Positions 1 to 5,091 of a stretch of DNA of 5,091 nt are shown piece after piece. Position numbers and translations under genes: made by a program. Location of the stretch: contig DATAQW010000256.1 in NCBI GenBank assembly GCA_036264445.1, positions 1-5,091 of the forward strand, given 5' to 3'. This DNA is from Pseudacidobacterium sp036264445 (GTDB lineage Bacteria; Acidobacteriota; Terriglobia; Terriglobales; Acidobacteriaceae). A model generated the notes under the pieces. It did no database searches. It saw only the letters and a program-made list of their open reading frames with translations, and was not told the origin of the DNA. How positions within the stretch are numbered: the stretch's first letter is position 1; each line of letters opens with the position of its first letter.

Positions 1-1
1 C

Positions 2-898
2 GGCACCACGCTTGTCGATTTGATGAAGCTGAACGTTGAAACCCCAGCTACATTGGTCGATATCAATGGTCTCCCCCTCGACCGTATCGAAGCTACACCT
101 GACGGCGGCTTGAAGATTGGCGCTATGGTTCGCAACAGCGACCTGGCTTGGAATCCGGATGTAAAGCAGCGCTATCCCGTATTGTCTGAGGCGCTCCTCT
201 CCGGAGCTTCGCCACAGCTGCGCAACATGGCAACCACGGGCGGCAATCTATTACAACGCACACGTTGTTACTACTTCCGGGACACGAATTATAAGTGCAA
301 TAAGCGAGAACCCGGCTCAGGCTGCTCTGCTATCGATGGATTCCACCGTATACACGCTGTGCTTGGCGGCAGTGAACACTGCATCGCGACCCACCCCTCG
401 GACATGGCAGTTGCCATGATGGCCCTCGAAGCAACGGTGCACACAACAGGAGCAAAAGGCGAACGCAGTATCGCGCTGAATGATTTTTATCTGCTCCCTG
501 GCTCAACTCCTGATAAGGAAAACGTCCTCGAACCGGACGAACTCATCACCCACGTTACGCTTCCTGCTTTGCCGCAGGGCGCGCGTTCGCACTATTTGAA
601 GTTGCGCGACCGTGCATCGTATGAATTCGCCCTGGCGTCAGCGGCAGTCATCATGCAGGTGAGCGGTGGAAAGATCCAGTATGCGCGCGTCGCTATGGGA
701 GGTGTTGGAACAAAACCATGGCGCTCAAAAGAAGCAGAACAAGCCTTGCACGGCCGGGGAGCTAATGAACAAACTTTCCGGACCGCGGCGGAGGCTGCGC
801 TCAAGCCGGCAAAACCTATGCGCGACAACGCATTCAAAGTGGAATTAGCGAAGCGCGCTATCGTTCGCGCTCTTCAGGTAACAACGCAAACAGCATAG
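2..898 (+). CDS. FAD-binding subunit of a PaoB/YagS-type molybdenum hydroxylase (5' end cut off)
   Basis: This is the medium, FAD-carrying subunit of a xanthine oxidase-family enzyme; it takes electrons from the iron-sulfur clusters and passes them to the final acceptor. The frame is open to the left edge and the first visible residues, GTTLVDLMKLN, match the family's AGGTxLxDLMK flavin-binding loop. The gene therefore starts upstream, and the TTG at 20 and ATG at 23 are internal. About 298 residues are visible; the family is usually about 320-330, so roughly 30 are missing. A second flavin-contact motif, ATTGGN, lies at 230-247. Just after it comes an insert with four cysteines (codons 266, 296, 323, 380; spacing C-x9-C-x8-C-x18-C), as in PaoB and the 4-hydroxybenzoyl-CoA reductase beta subunit, where such an insert holds a [4Fe-4S] cluster. 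The C-terminal CO-dehydrogenase-flavoprotein-type domain begins near 590, with KLRDRASYEFALASAAV and VAMGGVGTKPWR. The stop is TAG at 896-898, 13 bp before the catalytic subunit. Substrate is unknown. Confidence 0.93.
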   Translation, partial: GTTLVDLMKLNVETPATLVDINGLPLDRIEATPDGGLKIGAMVRNSDLAWNPDVKQRYPVLSEALLSGASPQLRNMATTGGNLLQRTRCYYFRDTNYKCNKREPGSGCSAIDGFHRIHAVLGGSEHCIATHPSDMAVAMMALEATVHTTGAKGERSIALNDFYLLPGSTPDKENVLEPDELITHVTLPALPQGARSHYLKLRDRASYEFALASAAVIMQVSGGKIQYARVAMGGVGTKPWRSKEAEQALHGRGANEQTFRTAAEAALKPAKPMRDNAFKVELAKRAIVRALQVTTQTA

Positions 899-911
899 TT
901 GGGACGAGTCA

Positions 912-3113
912 ATGAGCACATCAGTCATAGGAGCAGCGGTAAGCCGGGTTGACGGCAAGCTCAAAGTCACTGGAGCGGCGCGTTATGCCGTCGATCATCC
1001 CCTCGATGGAATTGCTTACGGGGTCGGCGTCCCCAGCACCATCGCAAACGGAAAAATTGCGCGTATTGATTCCTCATCTGTAGAAAAAATGCCCGGGGTA
1101 CTTGCCGTCCTTCATCATGGCAACTCCGACCCTCTTTTTCGCTCGGCAAATGGCATTGAAAGCAATAGCCGCGCCAGCGAAAGCCGTCCCCCTTTTGAAG
1201 ACGACGTTGTTTATTATTACGGACAATTTGTAGCTCTCGTAGTTGCAAATACCTTCGAGCAGGCGCAGGATGCGGCCGTCCGCATAAAAGTGGAGTACCA
1301 GGAGAAGAAGCCAACAGTGCATTTAGCTGATGCTCCTGCTCCTACCGGCGACCCGGTCCGGCATTACAAGCGCGGGGACGCCGACAGCGCATTCAAAAGC
1401 GCTCCGGTACAGCTTGATCAGACATATAGGACGCCCGCCGAGACGCATAACCCAATGGAAATGCACGCTACCATTGCCGTGTGGAATGGCGACAAGGTAA
1501 CGCTGTATGAAACTACACAGGGCGTTGTGAACCATCACCATGTCATGTCGGAAATGCTCGGCATGCCGCTGGAAAATGTCCACATCATTTCGCCGTTCTG
1601 CGGATCGGGGTTCGGAGGAAAACTTTTCCCATGGCCGCATTCGATGCTCGCTGCCATGGCAGCGCGCCGTCTAAATCGCCCTGTGAAGGTATCCGTTCCA
1701 CGCACGATGATGTTCACCACTGTTGGGCATCGTCCCGACACGCAGCAGCGCATACGCATTGGTGCAACGCAGGATGGCAAGCTCGTCTCGCTGCAGCATG
1801 ATGTCTTGTCAACGACGTCTTTTATTGACGATTACGCCGAGAACTGCACTGAGCCTACACCGCTCCTCTACAGCTGCGCGAACGTTACGGCACAGCAGCA
1901 TCTCGTCCAATTAAACATTGGCACTCCGACGCCAATGCGCGGCCCCGGCACTACGCCCGGCCTCTTCGCTCTTGAGTCGGCCATGGACGAGCTGGCGATC
2001 AAGCTGAATCTTGATCCGCTCGAAGTGCGGCTCCGCAACTATGCGGAAAATGACGAAAGTACTAATAAGCCTTTTTCAAGCAAGCATCTGCGTGAGGCAT
2101 ATCAAACCGGCGCAGACCGGTTTGGCTGGAGCAAGCGCAACCCCAAAGTCGGTTCCATGCGCGATGGCGATTTGATTCTCGGATGGGGTATGGGCACATG
2201 TACCTGGCCTGCAGGCCGCGGATCAGCCGAGGTGCGTGTTCGCCTGAATGCCGATGGCACGGCGCGGGCATCGAGCGCAACTCAAGACATTGGCACGGGA
2301 ACCTACACGATCCTGGCACAGGTGGTCTCAGAAAAGACCGGAATCCCAGTCGACAAGATCGAGGTTGTGCTGGGCGATAGCTCGCTCACCCCGGGTCCGA
2401 TGTCAGGTGGCTCGACAGCGACTGCGTCTGTGCTGCCGGCTGTGGCTGGTGCCACGAACAACGTCATCGATACCCTCATACAAGTCGCTGTTAAAACGCC
2501 AGATTCGCCTTTCCACAATGCTGATCCAAAAACCATAAGAGTGAATGGAGGCATGCTGCATGGACCCGGCAAATTATCGGGCGGTGTGCCGTTTCATGAG
2601 ATTCTCGCTATGCGCCGCCTCTCTGGTATTGATGGACAGGCAAAGACCAGTCCCGACGAAGGCCCGAAAAAACTCTCCAGCCACACCTTTGGCGCACAGT
2701 TCTGCGAAATCACATGGGATCCAGGCATTGCGCGCCTGCGTGTCTCCCGCTGGCTTACAGTAATGGATGCAGGACGCATCATCAACCAGAAGACTGCACG
2801 CAACCAGATTCTGGGCGGAGTTGTGATGGGCATTGGTATGGGGCTTTTTGAAGAAACGCTCTACGACTCGCGGAACGGCAAGCCCCTGAATAACAATTTC
2901 GCCGACTATATTGTGTCCTCTAACCCTGATATTCCACAGCTTGACTGCATTTTTCTTGATTATCCGGACCTGAACCTGAATGAATATGGAGCACGCGGCG
3001 TAGGCGAAATCGGACTCACCGGCGTAGCCTCGGCGCTTACCATGGCGGTCTATCACGCGACGGGAATCCGTGTTCGCAATCTGCCGATCCGCATCGAGCA
3101 ATTGCTGGCATAG
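912..3113 (+). CDS. Molybdopterin-binding catalytic subunit, xanthine dehydrogenase/aldehyde oxidoreductase family (PaoC/YagR-like)
   Basis: This 733-residue protein is the large subunit where substrate is hydroxylated at the molybdenum centre; E. coli PaoC is about the same length. The N-terminal aldehyde oxidase a/b-hammerhead domain spans about residues 15-135 (KVTGAARYAVDHP, YYYGQFVALVVA). Molybdopterin-binding domains follow: TTQG at 201-204, the glycine loop CGSGFGGK at 230-237, PMRGPG at 341-346 leading into LFALESAMDELA, QDIGTGTYTILAQ at 458-470, and GGSTATAS from 499. Near the C-terminus GARGVGEIG at 693-701 contains Glu699 (codon 3006-3008), the position of the universal catalytic glutamate (Glu692 in PaoC). 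The reading frame is intact and key residues are present, so the enzyme should be active. There is no signal peptide; in PaoABC the Tat signal sits on the small subunit, which is outside this window, so location is undecided. The ATG at 912 is 13 bp after the previous stop, with only a loose GGGACGAG ribosome site at 901-908. Annotation pipelines may call it xanthine dehydrogenase, but the substrate cannot be inferred. Confidence 0.95.
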   Translation: MSTSVIGAAVSRVDGKLKVTGAARYAVDHPLDGIAYGVGVPSTIANGKIARIDSSSVEKMPGVLAVLHHGNSDPLFRSANGIESNSRASESRPPFEDDVVYYYGQFVALVVANTFEQAQDAAVRIKVEYQEKKPTVHLADAPAPTGDPVRHYKRGDADSAFKSAPVQLDQTYRTPAETHNPMEMHATIAVWNGDKVTLYETTQGVVNHHHVMSEMLGMPLENVHIISPFCGSGFGGKLFPWPHSMLAAMAARRLNRPVKVSVPRTMMFTTVGHRPDTQQRIRIGATQDGKLVSLQHDVLSTTSFIDDYAENCTEPTPLLYSCANVTAQQHLVQLNIGTPTPMRGPGTTPGLFALESAMDELAIKLNLDPLEVRLRNYAENDESTNKPFSSKHLREAYQTGADRFGWSKRNPKVGSMRDGDLILGWGMGTCTWPAGRGSAEVRVRLNADGTARASSATQDIGTGTYTILAQVVSEKTGIPVDKIEVVLGDSSLTPGPMSGGSTATASVLPAVAGATNNVIDTLIQVAVKTPDSPFHNADPKTIRVNGGMLHGPGKLSGGVPFHEILAMRRLSGIDGQAKTSPDEGPKKLSSHTFGAQFCEITWDPGIARLRVSRWLTVMDAGRIINQKTARNQILGGVVMGIGMGLFEETLYDSRNGKPLNNNFADYIVSSNPDIPQLDCIFLDYPDLNLNEYGARGVGEIGLTGVASALTMAVYHATGIRVRNLPIRIEQLLA

Positions 3114-3116
3114 CCA

Positions 3117-4190
3117 ATGTCTGAGCTGAAACAAATCGTCGACCTCTGGCGTTTATCAAAGGCCCGCGGAGAAGAAGTCTGCCTGGCGACTGTAGTGCGC
3201 ACAGAAGGCTCGTCTTATCGCAAACCCGGCGCACGCATGCTGCTTACAAGGAGCGGCCAGCGGGCCGGAACAATCAGCGGTGGGTGCCTTGAGGGCGAGG
3301 TCACGAAAAAAGCATGGTGGCTTACTGAGAATGGGCCAACCATCCAACGCTACAGCAGCTTCTTTGATGAAGACTCGCCCATGCCTTACGGCCTCGGCTG
3401 TGGAGGTGTTGTCTACGTTTTGCTGGAACGCGGCGCAGCAGTTCACGCAATACTGGATGCTTTACAGGCAAACCTAGAAGAACGCCGCGCATTTGTAATC
3501 ATTACTGACATACATGTCGCAAAGACCTTGCTTGTCCGCTCAGCAGATGGATCGACTCCGTTTGCATCTCATTCAGGATTGGAAAACTTCATAGAGCGCG
3601 CCATGAGAGAACACTGTTCTTTCTTTGCTCCCGGCGAGCATGAACTTTTCGTTGAATATGTCGAACCTCTCACAGCGTTGGCTATCTTTGGCGCGGGCGA
3701 CGATGCTAAACCCCTGTCAGAATTTGCGCGGAAACTAGGATGGCATGTGACCGTCGCCGATGGCCGGTCAAGTCTTGTTCGACCGGAACGCTTCCCCGCG
3801 GCAGATAAGATCCTTGCGCTTGACTATGGCTCATCAGCATTTTTGGATGGCCTCGATCTGGACAGTGAGCATGCCTATGTCCTGATGACGCACAGCTATG
3901 AGCAGGACCGCGCGCTGCTGCGCAAATTACTGCCGCTTGCCCCGAGATATCTTGGCATTTTAGGTCCAAGCCAGCGCACTTTGCGCCTCATCAGCGAAAT
4001 TGCGAATGATGTTCATCTCCGGCAGGAAGAATGCCTGGCCCTGCTTCATTCCCCGGTTGGTTTTGACATAGGCGCACATTCTCCAGAAGGCATCGCGCTC
4101 TCCATCGTGGCCGAGATTTTTGCTGTACTCAACGGACGTGAAGGTCTCTCGCTGAAGAAACGCGCCCACTTGCTGCCCATTCATGCCTGA
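3117..4190 (+). CDS. xdhC: XdhC/PaoD-family molybdenum cofactor insertion chaperone
   Basis: This 357-residue protein belongs to the XdhC/CoxI family. Members bind the mature molybdenum cofactor, promote its sulfuration with a cysteine desulfurase, and hand it to a partner hydroxylase; they are not part of the final enzyme. The N-terminal XdhC/CoxI domain (about residues 10-105) shows GSSYRKPGARM at 31-41, SGGCLEGEV at 54-62 and YGLGCGG at 91-97. Cys57 and Cys95 occupy conserved positions, and the XdhC cysteine has been implicated in cofactor binding in characterised members. The C-terminal Rossmann-like domain (about 185-340) begins with IFGAGDDA at 190-197, followed by the acidic turn VADGR at 213-217, then LMTHSYEQD at 256-264 and the closing HSPEGIALSIVAEI. 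Both domains are complete. The ATG at 3117 lies 3 bp after the catalytic subunit's stop, with no convincing Shine-Dalgarno, so translation is probably coupled. Its position makes the upstream subunits its likely client. The symbol names the family; paoD would be the E. coli counterpart in a PaoABC-type operon. Confidence 0.92.
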   Translation: MSELKQIVDLWRLSKARGEEVCLATVVRTEGSSYRKPGARMLLTRSGQRAGTISGGCLEGEVTKKAWWLTENGPTIQRYSSFFDEDSPMPYGLGCGGVVYVLLERGAAVHAILDALQANLEERRAFVIITDIHVAKTLLVRSADGSTPFASHSGLENFIERAMREHCSFFAPGEHELFVEYVEPLTALAIFGAGDDAKPLSEFARKLGWHVTVADGRSSLVRPERFPAADKILALDYGSSAFLDGLDLDSEHAYVLMTHSYEQDRALLRKLLPLAPRYLGILGPSQRTLRLISEIANDVHLRQEECLALLHSPVGFDIGAHSPEGIALSIVAEIFAVLNGREGLSLKKRAHLLPIHA

Positions 4191-4785
4191 GACTCATTGC
4201 GCCGCTATCGTGCTTGCCGCTGGCGCTTCAACGCGGCTTGGCCAATCGAAACAGCTTGTTAAATTCGGCAATGAATCTCTCTTACACCGCACAGTAAGGC
4301 TTGCCATTGAAGCCAGCTGCTCACCTGTGGTGGTTGTACTCGGATTTGAAGCGAAACAGCTGCAAAAGGAAATTGTTGATCTCAACGCAAAGATAGCCAT
4401 CAACTCTGAGTGGCAATCCGGCATGGGATCATCGCTGCGCTGTAGCATTGGAGCGATTGAACAGGAAGACTCATTGCCTGAACGGGTGCTGGTTCTTCTC
4501 TCCGATCAACCCCAGCTTTCACTGACCGTAATTCAGGCACTTCTCCGGAAAAGTGATGAGGAGGATTCGCTCATCACTGCTTCTCGCTATGCAGGCAAGT
4601 TAGGCGCACCGGCTATTTTCAGCAAGGATTTATATCCCGCGCTCAAAAACATAGACGGTGACAAAGGAGCGCACCAAATCATTGAAAAGCACCGAGGCGA
4701 TACATCGTTCATTGATTTTCCTGGTGGCGAAATTGATATTGATACGCCAAGCGACCTGAAATCGGTGCGCTCTTTTATCGAGTAG
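4183..4785 (+). CDS. mocA: MobA/MocA-family molybdenum cofactor nucleotidyltransferase (probable CTP:molybdopterin cytidylyltransferase)
   Basis: This 200-residue protein is of the NTP-transferase-like Rossmann fold that joins a nucleotide to molybdopterin; E. coli MocA is similar in length. The N-terminal nucleotide-binding signature is VLAAGASTRLGQSKQLVKF at residues 10-28. GMGSSLR at 80-86 and LLSDQPQL at 105-112 follow, with Asp108 in the expected metal-binding position. GAPAIFSK at 141-148, GDKGAHQII at 159-167 and IDIDTPSDL at 184-192 complete the family pattern. The AAG form of the first loop is that of MocA-type, CTP-using enzymes; GTP-using MobA has AGG. This, together with an adjacent XdhC-type chaperone and a xanthine oxidase-family enzyme, favours making molybdopterin cytosine dinucleotide, though the nucleotide preference is inferred. 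Some members of this superfamily act on other substrates, but the context argues against that. The ATG overlaps the end of the chaperone gene by 8 bases (ATGCCTGA), has no clear ribosome site of its own, and is probably translated by coupling. Confidence 0.85.
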   Translation: MPETHCAAIVLAAGASTRLGQSKQLVKFGNESLLHRTVRLAIEASCSPVVVVLGFEAKQLQKEIVDLNAKIAINSEWQSGMGSSLRCSIGAIEQEDSLPERVLVLLSDQPQLSLTVIQALLRKSDEEDSLITASRYAGKLGAPAIFSKDLYPALKNIDGDKGAHQIIEKHRGDTSFIDFPGGEIDIDTPSDLKSVRSFIE

Positions 4786-4794
4786 GCTTCACAA

Positions 4795-4810
4795 TGATGC
4801 GGTTGCATCA
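4795..4810 (+). terminator. Hairpin downstream of the operon, possible weak terminator
   Basis: TGATGC and GCATCA form a perfect 6-bp stem around a 4-base GGTT loop, starting 10 bp after the stop of the nucleotidyltransferase gene. A further GGC (4785-4787) and GCC (4811-4813) could pair outside it across a one-sided bulge of seven bases. No run of T follows, so this is not a standard intrinsic terminator. It could instead end transcription inefficiently or protect the operon's 3' end. The pairing is seen directly; the role is inferred. Confidence 0.35.
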
Positions 4811-4828
4811 GCCGTGACCGTGGCGTGG

Positions 4829-4857
4829 TTCACATCACTCTGCGATACAGCCATAGT
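4829..4857 (+). promoter_or_regulatory. Candidate sigma-70-type promoter for ndk
   Basis: TTCACA at 4829-4834 matches the -35 consensus at five of six bases. After a 17-bp spacer, CATAGT at 4852-4857 matches the -10 consensus at four of six. Transcription would begin near 4864, leaving a leader of about 40 bases before the GTG start. This is the best spaced pair I found in the 120-bp gap, but such matches arise by chance and there is no experimental support in the sequence. TTTACA at 4862-4867 is an alternative -35, but no good -10 follows it. Confidence 0.4.
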
Positions 4858-4871
4858 GTGCTTTACACTGG
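4851..4871. repeat. Imperfect inverted repeat overlapping the candidate ndk -10 region
   Basis: GTGT at 4856-4859 region and ACAC at 4865-4868 pair around a short CTTT-containing centre, and the flanking CCA (4851-4853) and TGG (4869-4871) extend the symmetry after a two-base interruption on the left. It covers the proposed -10 element and start site, so it could be an operator or a small hairpin at the start of the leader. The symmetry is visible; any regulatory role is a guess. Confidence 0.2.
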
Positions 4872-4889
4872 AAATAACGCATCTTTTGC

Positions 4890-4895
4890 AAGGAG
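4890..4895 (+). promoter_or_regulatory. Shine-Dalgarno site that fixes the GTG start of ndk
   Basis: AAGGAG is a strong match to the anti-Shine-Dalgarno and ends 10 bases before the GTG at 4906. It decides the start of ndk, since no ATG lies in frame near the conserved N-terminus. It also contrasts with the weak or absent sites in front of the three upstream genes. Confidence 0.75.
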
Positions 4896-4905
4896 ATTAC
4901 ACCAG

Positions 4906-5091
4906 GTGTCCCAACGCACCTTTAGCATCATTAAGCCAGACGCGGTCCGCAAGGGCTATACAGGAGCCATTCTCGCCGAAATCGAGAAGGCTGGTTTCAA
5001 AATTGTCGCTATTAAGAAAGCATCCATCTCCAAGGCGCAGGCCGAAGGCTTCTACCATGTCCATAAAGAGCGCCCGTTCTTTGGTTCTCTG
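4906..5091 (+). CDS. ndk: Nucleoside diphosphate kinase (3' end cut off)
   Basis: Ndk moves the terminal phosphate from ATP to other nucleoside diphosphates through a phosphohistidine, balancing the cell's NTP and dNTP pools in the cytoplasm. The visible 62 residues start (V)SQRTFSIIKPDAVRKG, the classic N-terminal strand of the family with the ATP-phosphate-contacting Lys10. They continue through GAILAEIEKAGFKIVAIKK to FYHVHKERPFFGSL, in which Tyr50 sits at another conserved active-site position. The full protein is usually about 140 residues, so somewhat under half is present and the catalytic histidine (near residue 115) lies beyond the window. Translation begins at GTG 4906, with a strong AAGGAG site upstream. 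The gene is 120 bp from the hydroxylase operon and appears to be a separate transcription unit. Family assignment is certain from the signature; the sequence style suggests Acidobacteriota. Confidence 0.96.
   Translation, partial: MSQRTFSIIKPDAVRKGYTGAILAEIEKAGFKIVAIKKASISKAQAEGFYHVHKERPFFGSL

Noticed and set aside
20..28. TTG at 20 and ATG at 23 as the start of the FAD subunit
   Set aside because: The frame is open to the left edge and the residues before it (GTTLVD) belong to the conserved flavin-binding loop, so the real start is outside the window.
967..1640. Several 82-115 codon antisense open frames over the N-terminal half of the catalytic subunit
   Set aside because: Their translations are arginine-, cysteine- and histidine-rich without recognisable motifs, as expected for the reverse reading of a real gene.
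2248..2538. 96-codon + strand frame inside the catalytic subunit gene
   Set aside because: It is an out-of-frame shadow over the conserved molybdopterin-binding motifs, with low-complexity Arg/Ser-rich translation.
2574..3134. 186-codon open frame on the - strand inside the catalytic subunit
   Set aside because: It is wholly antisense to an intact, strongly conserved gene, its translation matches no family I recognise, and nothing suggests a ribosome site or promoter for it.
4795..4810. Hairpin as a standard intrinsic terminator or a riboswitch
   Set aside because: No T tract follows the stem, and a single 6-bp hairpin lacks the multi-helix structure of known riboswitches, including the molybdenum cofactor element.
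1..5091. Mobile elements, CRISPR, tRNA or rRNA genes, phage or defence systems
   Set aside because: Almost all bases are in five intact or edge-cut genes of known families, and no transposase, terminal repeats, spaced direct repeats or RNA-gene signatures are seen.

Overview
The window holds most of a conserved molybdenum-hydroxylase gene cluster, all on the + strand, followed by the start of a housekeeping gene. In order it contains: the 3' part of an FAD-binding subunit (2-898, cut by the left edge); the large molybdopterin-binding catalytic subunit (912-3113); an XdhC/PaoD-type cofactor-insertion chaperone (3117-4190); a MobA/MocA-type molybdenum cofactor nucleotidyltransferase (4183-4785); a 120-bp intergenic stretch; and the first 62 codons of nucleoside diphosphate kinase (4906 to the right edge). 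The small 2Fe-2S subunit that normally precedes the FAD subunit would lie just upstream and is not visible.

The genes fit together as one production unit. The FAD subunit and the catalytic subunit belong to the PaoB/PaoC (YagS/YagR) branch of the xanthine oxidase family. In these enzymes electrons pass from substrate oxidised at the molybdenum centre, through iron-sulfur clusters, to FAD. The FAD subunit has the four-cysteine insert expected to hold an extra [4Fe-4S] cluster. The two downstream genes would make the dinucleotide form of the cofactor (probably molybdopterin cytosine dinucleotide) and load it, sulfurated, into the enzyme. Spacings of 13 bp, 3 bp and an 8-bp overlap, with poor Shine-Dalgarno sites for the last two genes, indicate a translationally coupled operon. 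The physiological substrate (aldehyde, purine or another N-heterocycle) cannot be read from the sequence.

ndk appears separately expressed. It has its own strong Shine-Dalgarno, a GTG start and a plausible sigma-70-like promoter, and is separated from the operon by a hairpin-containing gap.

The organism is a Gram-negative-type bacterium of moderate GC (a little above 50% by eye). The Ndk N-terminus and the style of the hydroxylase proteins resemble Acidobacteriota (Terriglobia). This is an impression from remembered sequences, not a search result. I see no mobile element, CRISPR array, RNA gene or phage feature. The cluster is a recognisable type and I do not claim an undescribed system.
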